Shown piece after piece: positions 24,401 through 37,200 of a stretch of 64,000 nucleotides of DNA (its first letter is position 1; the number at the start of each line of letters is the position of its first letter). Position numbers and translations under genes: made by a program. The notes under the pieces were generated by a model. It worked only from the letters and a program-made list of their open reading frames with translations. It did not search any database and was not told the DNA's origin. Source of the stretch: Balanoglossus misakiensis (lineage: Eukaryota > Hemichordata); assembly GCA_040954595.2 (NCBI GenBank), contig CM082594.2, forward strand, positions 11,470,001 through 11,534,000, given 5' to 3'.

Positions 24401-25402
24401 TGTGAACTCAGGCGTAAGACTGGGAAGCGATTCCAGGACGCCACAACAGCGGTTGCACGGCCGTGATTAAAGCAACGAGAAATGGCTACCAATGAAGGCC
24501 AGTGAAGGAGACTATCCAAGCGTTGAATAGCGTATGGCCATCATATTAATTGAATTGCCCACTTATTTAAAAACTATAATCAACCACACTTGACGTTAAC
24601 TAATCGAGATAATGAATGAATCAGTTGCCATAGAAACAATATTTTTCAGTCCTGAGCTGACTTGGGGAGGGGAAAAGAAACGTCTTTATAAATTCTTCTG
24701 TTTTTTTAGCGCAACTACCTCTTGACTCAATCCGCCCGCAGACGGTTCGCGACGCGGCCGCTTTTCAAGTTTGGATAGCATCATCATCGTCATGAACTGT
24801 ACGCATGCATAACGTTTGACACAAACATGCTTTCAGGAAGATTAAAAGTGCCCCGACTGCCAAATATTTTGATTAAAAGACAAAATGATGACGAAAATTC
24901 CGAGGCAAGTGCGCATTAAGCCTGTAATTTTATAAATGACCATAAATCATCCCTAGATAAAAAAAAACATCGCCGCGGGAAATAAAATCACCCTAGACAG
25001 GGAGATGGAAAGAATCAATTGAGACATCACGTGACTCTAAATTCTGAACTCCTCGATAATGTCGATCAATAACCATACAATGAGAATACCGGCGTAAAAC
25101 ACTATTATTAGCAATCATGTAATTTTCACCCTTTAATCCTCTGACTCTTACTGGCAGTTTCAGGGCGTTTCTAAGTTTTTAATCTCCAGAATCGACACCG
25201 TCAAATGTTGGAAGACTTTACCCAATCTGTTAATTTTGTTTACTGGTATTATACATTTTTTTTCAAAAAGAAAAGGTTGTATAATTTTGCCAGTATACGT
25301 AGGATTATTCATGCCAAAATTGTTTTGGCTTGTCGGGCATTTGCTATATAACTTTGATTGCTTTATTGGACATATTTACCGAGTAATTTATGGGAAATGT
25401 TG

Positions 25403-25450
25403 CTTAATTAATTACACCTTGACGATGCACCAATTAATTGATTAATTGAA
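25403..25450. promoter_or_regulatory. Clustered homeodomain-type TAATTAAT sites
   Basis: Within 48 bases are TTAATTAATTA at the left and CAATTAATTGATTAATTG at the right, i.e. several overlapping palindromic ATTA/TAAT cores of the kind bound by homeodomain dimers. Function is inference. Confidence 0.35.
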
Positions 25451-28400
25451 ACCTGGCTATCGCATTGCCATCATAGAAACTGGTCTGTACATGTACTAGC
25501 TCCGTGGTCTAAGATTTTGTTGTCAAGTTATGTCAGTGCCGTGTTTGTGAGTAAACACGTCATGAAGGACGACATTTCTAAACACACACACCTGCAAGCA
25601 AATCAGGACACGTCTAAATTGAGGACGTCCCGGGGAACACAACAAGATAACGGTTACAGCATTCCGGGACAGAAGAAATTTTAGGAGATCCGACACAAAC
25701 CAGTCTTGTTTTTCACGGATAAATGCCTGAAAGCAACAGCCTAACTGACAGAAAATAACACTTTGAAGAGTCCACATGCAGCTAATAAAAATTCTAAGGT
25801 CAGATTCAGTCATGTTTTTAAGGGTGTTGTGTTAGTATGAAAACCAACAACGCGGATTGATACGAAGAATGCAGAGCGCAGAAACAATGTAACTTTTGTG
25901 CGATATTTTACGGGTTGTTTGGAATCGGTTTCTTTGATTTTTTGTTGTTTTTGCCTTTAGCAAATTCGAGTGGCCGGATAGAAGTAATTAGGGAGATGTC
26001 ACGTGATCGTTTATTGGTTTCGTGCGGGGATTTTCGTCCAGAGCGTGGCATGTGAATATCGATTATCGCATTGTAATCGCCGACTATTCCATGTGGCTCG
26101 TCGATGTCCACGCCACCTGCCTGGTTGTTGCGCGTTACACGATTGGTTGAGACGATTTCTTTTTGTGCACTGCCTTTACAATTGTTTGCATAATTTTCGA
26201 GACCGCGATTTCACCTCATTATCACTATTACAATCTTTAAAATCGCAGGGCCTGTCATAAAACCGTTTAGCAATCGATTTTCTGCAGATGATACAATTAT
26301 AACCACTCGATATTTGCCTTTTAAACGCTTTTTATAATGCTCTTATTGTTGTCGACATTCACAATATGAAGTAATGTCTGGGAGAACAACAATTGCAAAC
26401 CGGTTTAAACTCAACGACCCACTTCCTGGCGTCCAACGGAATGCAGGAAGGAATGGAAAACGAGATTTCGGATTCTTCTGAATATCTTTGATGCCATGGT
26501 GAAGCGTCACGTGACCAAGCGCGCACCCACGTGAGTTATGCATACACACGCATGTATAGACATTTGCGCATACACAGGCATGCAGCGTTGTTTCTGTCAC
26601 ACTCCCTCGCTCTACCTTCTCTACCCCCCCCTCTTCGCCACTCTCTCTCTCCGTTGTAAATTATCTGTCTGTCTGGATTGATTTTCCCCGCCTTTGAACG
26701 TGCCGACGAGACATTGCAGATGATTTATCATGTGTTTATCGTGAGCATAATTGTTAAAATGTTACCTAGCCGGCCTCCCGGAATTAAATTAATCGATTTG
26801 GACCGTAAATTGTTAAATGAAAAAAAAACTTACATTGACTGAACCTTTAATGGGAATCAGCTCCGTTTTCCTGGTGTTTGGCATCCCTGAATGTCCATAA
26901 CTTGTTCCTCCAAATCAGCAGCTTTTCCTTGATCACTTTCTCGAGCATGACGGAAGAGCCAGTCTGTGTGTAATCAACATTGTTCTTGTTAAAAATTGGT
27001 GTACATCTTGAAGAATATCTCATTTTAACGTTCTCTTGTTTACCCTCGCATTAGCAACATACTCGTTGTGAAGTAACTTGGGTGGGAACTTCTGAAGAGG
27101 GTGAACAAACGCCAAATTGCAGTAGCCGGCGTTTGAAGTGTACAAGCTCATCGTCGGGCGTAACGTCGAAGCACCAGTTTGGATGCAAATTACACGAGTT
27201 GGGGACTCAGCGTTGCTATTGAAATCTCAAGAGGGGTTTTATTCAAACTGCGGGGCACACCTGGTGAAGAGCTACCACCAGAGGTTACGCTCTGACAAAA
27301 ATACACGCCGTGTGAATTCCAAGTATGACCGTGGTATAACACATACGCACTGCCCGTTATCGTGGGTAACAGTCAGCGCCACTGACGGATGGCATGGAAT
27401 TTGACTTTTAGAGATATTTGTCTTTCAGGGCAGGAACGAATAAAGGCGAACATACTAGACTGTGACGATAATCCCACAATAAGTCGGTTCGCAATCTGAG
27501 TGATTTCCGAAGTCCTTTCAGACGAACACGCGCTCGTCTGACATACCAAACACACAAACGTGATGTCGACTATCATTCTTTCAACACATGCAAAACTTGT
27601 CACAAACGTTGTCTACCTTCATTTAAGAAAAAATCTCTATCATGTCAAATTCTACAATCATCGGCGTGAATAACTGTGAGGTACGAACAGTTCATAATCA
27701 AGGCGCTAATGTCACTTCTTTGACGCAATTATATCACACTGCATATCGCTTTAATATGTTGTTATTGGCCGCCCAACATATTCACATCTGGCCAGACCAC
27801 CGTTACGACGTATTTGTCAATCGTCATATACTTATTATATCGAAGGATTTGGGGATTTTCTAAATGGCTTAAATTAAACTAATCCCAGCCCATAATCGCC
27901 CGACAATGAGCTGGGTTGCTATGGCTTCAAAATCTGCGCCAAATTGCATTCCTGGTTGTCCAACAGCGCATGCCTCGGTCGCCTGAAAACTCGCCAACCG
28001 GTGTCTGTGAAGTAGGAGATTCAATTCCCTTGGCGTTTAGTCTTCCCCTGATAAACTCTTGAAACAGCGGATGTGATTTGCGCCCAACAAAGTCTACAGA
28101 GTTAATCATTAACGTAGTCATTACACGTACAAGCCCACGTTTCCATGTTTAAATTATGTCGCGGAATTTTCATCAAGTACACAGGTGTTCGCCAACGCGG
28201 CGCCAAAACCCTTTGATGTCGCCGGCATTTTTGTATACATTTTAGGGGTCGCTTGTAAAATTCACACTGCTACAAAACAACATTTCCATACTGTGATATT
28301 TCCTAGTCTCGTTGGCTGATCTTCCCCGTAACGAGTAGATCCCTAAGTCAACCCGTTCATGCTGCGGTCTTGCGAGTAAATTGCATGTATTGCTTTTTAA

Positions 28401-29901
28401 TCTTCACTCTGTCTAAATATAATATGTTTGAAAAATGGTATTCATCACAATTTGAGCAAGCCGACTTATTCTTTTTTTTAGGAAACGTAGCTTCACTATC
28501 AACACCAAGGAAATACCAATACTCTTTGTATCAATTGAAATCTTGAAAGTAGAAATACAACTATTTAAGATTAATCTGATCGACCTTTTGTAGAATAGTA
28601 TTTGGAGGTGTTCCTTGGAGTGACAGCGGCTCACTATATTCGGCCCATATGCTTGGTTCAACCCTTGGGGTCTCTAAACGTGTCAAAGAGGGGATATATC
28701 ATCCCTCAAGTCAATTACTCGGGTAATTACGAAGGAGTGCAAACATGCTGTCTGTATGCCTTACGCTGTTCTCTCCCCACACCTGAGTAAACTCGGACTC
28801 GCCAGTTATAGAACAATTATGTACAAATCTCCGCTAATCGCTACTATAAATAAAAATATCTATTATTGTCGGATTATTCGGTGCTTCGCAAACGGCTAAC
28901 AGGGTCCAAGGTGTGAAAATTACATAGAGGTGGGGCGGTGTGCGTGTGAATATGGCGCTTGGCTTTTTGAGTGTGACGTGAAATCATTCGATTGCGATTT
29001 TGAGTTTTTTCCCCTTCGCGTGTGTAGACGAGAACTGTGGTTTTCACACGGACCAGGGTATGGTTGATTAATTGGGCGTCTAGTCGCACGAAATGTTTCG
29101 GTCGTTCGGTTGAATTTGACATTCTCTTGTCAGACCTGATATTCAGGTATGTTTTTGTAGGCCAGCTATCGATTCACGATTGGCGGGAACCGATAAAGGC
29201 CGCACATCACCATAAAAGTGCCGGGATGCCCTGGTGATGACATATCAAATCTATCGCCCTCCTCCACCCATCTTCAGACAAATTTTAGCTGTCTGGGCGC
29301 AGCCAAGATCACAAATAGTTATTTATAGATGATGTCCCTTTTCACACCTCCGTGTCATTCTAAGTAAGTTTACTTGTTTAATTTGCGAGAGAGTACAAAT
29401 CGGTAAGTCACAAAACTGGATATTGGATAATGGCAATGTTTGCCAAACACAAAATAAACGCACCGTCAAAGAGTTTATTGAACGCTCTGCTTACACTGAA
29501 CAGAGCCGATGAAAACACAAAGTCGGAAAAACAACAGATTTTCCCCCAAAACGTCAACATTAGAGCGAGTCTCTAATATCCACTGTTGTTCCTTATTACC
29601 GTAACCTTTCACCCAGTATGTTTCTGCATAGGTGTTGAAATGGAAAACAAAACAATTAAAAACTGACTCGAAGAACCTCGATGAGCCGAGTTTTCTCACC
29701 ACTTTCTTTAATTTTCTATGCAGTTGCCTCCATCACTGCAGATAAGCCAATAGGAACCGAGTTTTATAGAACAGAATTTGCATATTGCATATATCGATAT
29801 GATTGTCCAATTTCAGCTTTGGTTTCGCCTTTTGGGGGAGAAATCCAAAATGGATTTGTTACAGTGCGCGCCATTGGTCACCATGTGTGTGCAGATGAAC
29901 A

Positions 29902-29922
29902 CCGCCATCTTTCCGCCATCTT
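29902..29922 (-). promoter_or_regulatory. Tandem YY1-type elements
   Basis: The 10-mer AAGATGGCGG occurs twice on the minus strand (29911-29902 and 29922-29913) with an 11-base period. A CCAAT-type motif (ATTGG) lies at about 29870-29880. In animals such elements often mark a transcription start with ATG. Here the following frames are short (13 and 31 codons), so a non-coding transcript is possible. Confidence 0.3.
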
Positions 29923-32104
29923 GCCAGATTACATCACTCACCCACACCTCAAAGCCTCAATTCTTCTGCAAGTGGGCGGCATTGGTGGCATAAAACCGTC
30001 CTTGCATCAAGGGCGGATTTGCATTAGACATTGCACGTGTGTTACATAGCGACAAATTGGCTCTGAATGTATACATTTGACTCGTTAACGGATTAAGCTT
30101 CTCGAGTTAATTGTGGTCATAACCAGATATGGGAGGGCATGAGCGGTACCAGAGGTCGGATGCTCTGAATCGCTTCCAAACCTTGCTATCAGATCCCGAC
30201 GACCTCTTATGTTTGTAGTGTGTGGCGGCGTCGCAAAAAGCCAGAATTGATTGCACGGTTATCACGTACATTCACACCTCGGCTATTGTCCAGCCAGTGT
30301 TTCTACAATCTGTCACTAATAGTTTTGTAATCGGCGACCTGATAAATCTGCCCAACACTGTGTACTCCCCCGGTAAGCTAACTCAAACATCAGAATATCA
30401 CTCATTTTAATCTGAATTGGCCGCAGTCCAGAAGATAGAGCGCATTCAACACGCTACCCTGCGCTCGTCAGACCGACAGAAAAAATCACCTAACTTGCTG
30501 ACAATTTCTGACGCAACGGTAACACGTCTAAACAATTAAATGGCCTTATCTGGAGATTGGAGATTTCGGTTAAATGTGCAACAATTTGGATTTGCTGCGA
30601 TAAGCCTGTAATCCGCTGACAAAAAGTACGGTGACTACCGGAGATATCTGTAAAGATGGCGCGAAATCGCGCCGTCATATTTAGTTTTGAATTTAAATTT
30701 CGAGTTAGATGAGTGTCCCTGGACTTGAGGATGGCTGTTTACTATTTACCACTGCAGCACACATCCTCGAGACCTCCCTCGTAAATAAGTCGTTATCGAG
30801 CTTCTTTTAACGGAGGCAGACGCGATAAATCAACATCAATAAAGTTTTCATCTGTGGTCGTCTCGAGTCGAATTGGATTTTGGGTTAATCCGCAGGGTCA
30901 CCAAATACCAGTCGACCACCTCAATTTGTCAGGTTGAGTAATGGCTAAGATTACCGTAATCGTTTTATTGATCAACATTAGCGAGACAACAGGTTCCTAA
31001 ATGGGGCTGTATTTCTGGATAAAAGCACAAGAGTTGGCCAGACAAGTACTCGTCGAACGGTCTAATTTGTTTTGATTTGAGAAAATGTCTACCACGCGGA
31101 ATGGCGGCAAATTTCTGCAATGACTTGTGGGTAGAGTTCATGCAAGGTGCGAGGACCAATAACCAGATGTTGTGTGTTGTCAGTTAATCATCAATCTTGA
31201 GAAAGTATACAAATGCAAACATTAACCACAATATTAAAAAGGGGAGTTGGACGTAAGAATTCATTTCCAATCTGACAGATTATGCAAATTCGTTTGAACT
31301 GTTGATTACAGTTAATAAATAAAACGTCAAGTGGGAAAAAATCGGAGCAAGTTAAATTTGGAGCGGTCGCAGGTGCATGGATCAAAATAATCAGGCGAAA
31401 TGCTTGTCAAGTTGTAAAATGTCGATTTTGTTGGGAAATTACGGTCATCTACGGCAGTAAGCCAACGGTCTGACGGTAATTATTATTAGTCAAATTGTCG
31501 ATTCATGGGCCATAGCCGAACATTTATCAATTCCGAACGCCGCGATCAGTTGCATGCCAAATAAAAGCGATTACGGATCTGTTCTCGGTTTCCCATGGCG
31601 ACTACTAACCAAGTGAATCGTATGACTGTCACACACACAGTCATCCAAAGACATGCCTGCGTCGTGCTTGTAGGCCACTGTCAAAGAGAAGGACTACCGA
31701 TTAAACCTCGCTTCAGACTCTGATCCTTAAAACCCGATTCATTACATCTGATCGCCAGTGCTTTGGACGCGATCAAAGCATCAAACACCGAGATGTCCGA
31801 ATTTAATAAAGATGGCCGCACAACCGCGGTATTCGGATTATATTCGGATTCTAGTTCGGATGGGGAGGAGTGGAAATTAGGATTTCCACTTCAGTGTCGC
31901 TGTCTTGTTAATCAAGCAATGATGCGAGAGTTTGGTAACTGTATTTTTCATATCAAGAAAAAAAGATAGTACATACGGGCCGAGAGCTAGACTATATTGA
32001 ATTAAATTTTATCTTTTATCGGTATTAATTGTTAACAGCCATGTGATTAATTTCATTGGCTATAATTGACTCAATGGGTACCGGAAGTGATTAATACCCA
32101 ATTA

Positions 32105-32139
32105 AAAATTGACACATCTGCACCAGATGTGTTAATTTT
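32105..32139. repeat. Near-perfect 16-bp inverted repeat with E-box arms
   Basis: Arms 32105-32120 and 32124-32139 pair over 16 positions with one G-T, around a 3-base loop (CAC). The inner arms read CATCTG and CAGATG, two E-boxes facing each other. Confidence 0.7.
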
Positions 32140-32842
32140 CGATGTCTTTTTTTCCTAGCTGAGCGACAGCGACATCGGCAATGACGGTTCAGCCGGGAGA
32201 AATTTTATTGGAATATGATCCCTGTGTCATGAAAACTGTGCAGCGGTTGTGTAGAGAGATCAACACGAATAAAAACACACCTCACAACTGAAAAATTACA
32301 TTTCGTAAATCTTTATTTATTATTCACGACAACATATGTGTTTTCGTGACTTGGGGCGCCAGATCGGGAAATATAACATGAAAAAATGGGGAAATCGACT
32401 GTACAGGTGTCGAGGCGACACCCGCGTCAACAAACCGAAGGGAAGTGCAACAATTTACAATCGTAGTTGTCTGGTTGTTAAAATTATATAAACGAAGAGA
32501 TCGTCCGTGTTGTGATAATTCAGCGCAAAAGAGCGACACTCATCTAAGTCAATAGCGACAGCGTTGCAGAAATGACAACAAAGTTTTTCTTGAAACCCAA
32601 ATTTAAAACCATGCAAGAACGTTGACAAGGACACCGTTCTCTTGTACTCTAGAAAAATGGGTAGACATTCAGTGCAGAAAACATTAAACGGGGAATATGG
32701 ATTTGACCCACGCTTGGATTTGATCACTGTCGTTATATTTGTCACACACTTATATAAAAAACAGCTAGTAACAAGATTTCACATGATTTAAGCGCCTGTC
32801 AGTGGTTGTTCGTAACGTGAATGTTGAAAAAAATCCTGGAGA

Positions 32843-32861
32843 CACGTGATCATGTCACGTG
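32843..32861. promoter_or_regulatory. Paired CACGTG E-boxes in inverted repeat
   Basis: CACGTGA and TCACGTG flank a 5-base spacer, giving two canonical bHLH-zip (USF/MITF/TFE type) sites 13 bases apart, centre to centre. Confidence 0.45.
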
Positions 32862-33452
32862 CAAAACAAACTGAGGTAGGCGGCCATGCAAAGAATTTTG
32901 TTTCAATCGGAAACACGTAATCATTATTACCCCAAAACACACGCTTTCACGTGAATGGAATCCAATGTCAAACGTACACGGCCAAGATGAGGGCTTCGTC
33001 GATATCGTACAGAGAGTCGTACCCCCAAAAATAAAATCCCTTTTTGTAACTTGTGACCTTTGACCTTCCCTGTCAATCCACTCAACTTCGAAATGTTTGT
33101 TGACGTTTTTCCTAATTTCATACTCGCATGACTGTAACGTTTGATTGACCATTGGACCGAATCACTGGAAAATGCACGGAAAACAAACCAACCCGTATCC
33201 CCGGAACACGAGAAGTTTACAGAAGACAAACTGAAACTAAATGTGAGAGTAGATTAGATAAAATGTTTACCCAGACCGGAAAACAGTAATTACACGCTTA
33301 TTAAAAATACATCGATCTTTGCCGAAACATTACCGAGGAGATGTTTCAACGTTAAACAAACGGAGGCATGCTCTATTCGGAAGCTTTTAATTGGTCCTTA
33401 ATAAAGGATTGATGCGAGATCACGTAGAACAACCACTGTAATTAAGTCACTG

Positions 33453-33458
33453 TTTATT
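33453..33458 (-). terminator. Possible poly(A) signal of Mnx
   Basis: AATAAA on the minus strand about 765 bases after the Mnx stop. Another group of AATAAA-type signals lies near 32311, so the 3' UTR may be longer. Confidence 0.35.
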
Positions 33459-34222
33459 CTAAGTGTATTTAGCGACCGTGAAAGACGCAAACAGAAGAAA
33501 TTGAGTTCTAATGAACACGCTAATGGAGCAATTGACATTAGTAATGTAACTTTCACGTACGTTTAACTATTCGTCCTGTGAGCTTTCAAAGTCGTCTGAA
33601 TTCAGTACTTCATACATATTAGACATTCTGATTAACGGACACGACCCATTTGGAAGGAGCCCGCCCGCCCACTTTTTCATTTCACAAAATCCAAAGAAAA
33701 TTATAATATCAACATTTTATCTTATTATATATATCTATATTAATATCATATATTCTGACTGAGTTCGGAATTTTTTTTCATCAGTGTGACATCATCATTT
33801 GGTCCATCTTCAGAGGGAGTAAGTTCTGTAAATGGAACTCCTCCGGCGCAGACGGTACTAAAATTGGTAACCCTAAGAGAGAACTGGAGTGTATGTACTC
33901 AGGTCCAATCTGCTGAGAATGTACATAGTTTTTAACTCTAATAGTGCAGATGGGAAGTCTAGTCAATCGGACATGCAGGAGGCACCCATCATTAAAACTT
34001 ATGAATAAAATATCAGTACAGTACAAAAGCGCAGTGAGAGCTGAGACAACAGCGGCTAGCAACGGGTCACCAGGATTCCAGCTCACCTTGAACACTAGGA
34101 TGCACGTATACACAGACGATGTATTCACGTGAGACACAGACATACTGTACGTACACACACACAAGGAAGCGAAGGCCAAACACGGCCTTAAGTAAAATCC
34201 GTAGGTTCTAATATAACTCTCA

Positions 34223-37200
34223 TCACGTGCTTCGTTCGATTTTGTCCATTTCTGTATTCGTTTGGCTCTCAGACGAGAGGAAATCGTGGTCCGAAGTCAC
34301 GTGACAGTAATCGTCGGCGAAAGTGCCGTCATCGAAGGAATTGTCCATTTCATGACCCTCGTCGATTTCATCCGAATCCGGCTGATCATCAATGTCATCC
34401 GTGGTTTCTACATCTATTTCACTTTCTTTGCATTCGGTCGAGTCTCTCTCGTGGTTGTTGTGTAAATTTTTCTGATTTTCTTTTGCTTCCACGGCCTTCT
34501 TGCTCCTCTTCCATTTCATTCGCCTGTTCTGAAACCAGATTTTCACCTGCGAGAAAATAAAATTAAACTTTGTAAGTCAAGATGAAGAAATCGACAGAGT
34601 ACTAGTTTTTGAGAGAGAGAGAGAGAGCCAGAGATGCAGATTTTTTCAAAGATCAAGACAGACTTCGCGTGACAGGTTTCGGGCTTTACACAGATGGAGT
34701 CTTCTTGTATTTACTCGGGAAATTCAACTGACGAGACAAACGATTATTCTGCAGTTTGGATCATTTCCCCGTTGTTTGATTAGCCTAAAACAGTACAACG
34801 TCTTGTCTAATCGTCAGAGCACACTCGCAAAGCAGCATTATACCTCTCATAAACGCCTGGCGTATGACACAACAGACATGAAGCCGTAAAAACGGCGCCC
34901 CAGTCGGCGATCTTAGTTATACATGAGCGAAAAGGTCATTTTTATGAATTTCCAGGATGGTAGATATAACCGTTACATTTTGCGATAATCGAAATTTTTA
35001 ATCAAAGTTTGATAACAGCTCAGATGTAAATTACGTTCCGGACCATAAACTTCGGATTTGATCAGTTGGGAAAGATGTCTATACCTTTTCCCGCAGATTA
35101 CACTTATCTGGAGTTAATTTCCTTGGCCACGTTTTTTCCCACTTTTCGTTTAAGAAAATTGATGCTTCAGTCTGCCCTCCTAAAAAGTGACGTGATTAAT
35201 TTCGACTGCGTGCGAAGTGACGTAAGTTGTGACGTCATACCTGGGTTTCTGTGAGCATCAGGGACGTCGCGACTTCAAATCGTTTCGGCCGGGACAGATA
35301 TTTGTTCTTCCTAAATTGGTTTTCCAGTTCCAGTAGCTGCTGACTTGTAAACGCCGTGCGCGGTCTCCTCGTCTTTCCCAATAAATTCGGCTGGTGTTGT
35401 CCTGGAATGGAGAAGCGGAGCACACTTTAATCACGTGGCAAATTACAGACACTTGACTTTAAAATTAGATACCTGACGCTTTGAACCAGCTGTCTTTATT
35501 CCTATCGCATAATCCACATATACTTGGAACAAATGTTCCCCGTTCAAATTGCGTGGAATATTGCTACAATTACGTGAGTGCAAAACAAAGGCATTTTCTC
35601 TTTTCCATCTATAAAGCCGTACGACCAGGCCAGAGTTTTTCCAAGCGTTACAGCAATCGCATTTTCATTTGAAGATACCGTTCGCTGTTGATGTAGACGT
35701 CTAGCCTGTGCTTTCAATATTTGCTGCTGCAAGCATCGGGGAATACCCACGCTGTTTCAACGCTTCATTTATCATGACTTAATTCGCTGTGATTTGGTTT
35801 TCCCGGAGCGGCCTGGGGCATGTTGGTGCTATTATTTTAATGAAGAAATCAATGTTATTAATTAAGGCGAGAAGAAGCGGTATCTCAAGTCAAGTGTCTC
35901 TGAAAACGGCCACCAGGGGGTTGACCTGATCCGTTCTCTTTGGAATTTCATCCAATTGGAAAAAGCCCTTGACGTTTTAATACGAGTCCCTGGCTTAATT
36001 TTACCCTGTAGACATGGAGATAACGACTTTAATTTGCAGAAAGACAAAGTTTGAATATCATCATTTAGAAAATTTGTGGGCAAGACTCAAAGCCAAGATT
36101 TCGCGAAAAAACATTGAGATTGTGAAATATTTCTGTAATGCTGAAAAAACAACTGATTTATCCTCTTCATTTTATTAACACTTAGGAAAGAATTTGGTTC
36201 AATTTGGCAGAAAGAAAAAATACTCCCTCTTATTAATTCGGGAAAATATATGACAACTTGAAAAGCGTGGAGTTAGATTGATGTACGGTTTACTTGTTCA
36301 AAAATGCAGAGTGTGGGACACCACAAATGATTGGGTCGGGGCTGGCGCTGGTGGGAGAACACCCCCACAACAGGACCCGTCTAATAATTCACAATATTTC
36401 TGGAGGGCAAATCATGGAAAGATTAACTCCAAGCTGGCGAGTAATGACTTACTTATTCAGCGCGTTGATTTTTACGAGTTTGTTTATACGCGCATCTCTT
36501 GTTTTTTTTATTGAGCTTTGTGACTAGATTTTGGTTAAAACACGAATATTATCGATATGGTGAATAAAAAAATAAAAAAATAATGTTTTAACTGATTTTG
36601 TATCCTGACATATGTGAGACACGGAGTTTAGTTGTTGACCCGAAAAGGATGACGATCAGTGTGCTAACGAAAGCAATTCAATGTTGGCCCGAGGCAAAAC
36701 CCATCTCAGCGACAGTGAGTTAGTGACCGGATTGAGAAGACAAGGAAGCTTCATGCGAAAAAAGCCCTTTTATGCATGATTAAAATGACATTTGAAGTGC
36801 ATTCATGGGAGGGGCTCGCTTTAATCGTTCTAATTGAAAAGAAAAACACGAAGAAAAAAGGGAGTGTGTGGTAGAATGGAACAAACGGAGCAATTCATCC
36901 CAGTTGTTTTTCCGTTTTTCCGGATCAAGAGAAAGTCTCCAATCAGATCGATGGACTGTCGACTGAAACTGTTGCAAAATGCGCATCAGAACTGAGCGGA
37001 ACACATTCTGCCGTCGGTATTACAGAACTGTCAAGCCGGGCCTTGGAAACCGGACAACACACCACGGCGTAATATCCAAGTAGCTTCGTCAAGATACGAA
37101 TTAAGACCGCCTTGTCAAGAATTAGCGTTTGCAGTAATAAAACCCAGTGAAAATCATGAGGAATACGTTCATTGAACGCGATAAAATTCACCAAATACAC

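Larger units (their letters stand above)
18460..33440. other. 15-kb gene-poor region 3' of Mnx
   Basis: I found no supportable coding exon. The stretch is AT-rich with many homeodomain-type ATTA/TAATTA sites, TCACGTGA palindromes, and short inverted repeats. Together with the Mnx intron and 5' flank it looks like regulatory landscape of a developmental gene (inference from context). No transposon or RNA gene was recognised. Confidence 0.45.

Noticed and set aside
36002-36025. TACCCTGTAGA, resembling the miR-10 seed
   Set aside because: Only the first 11 bases resemble miR-10; the rest differs and there is no complementary arm nearby to form a precursor hairpin.
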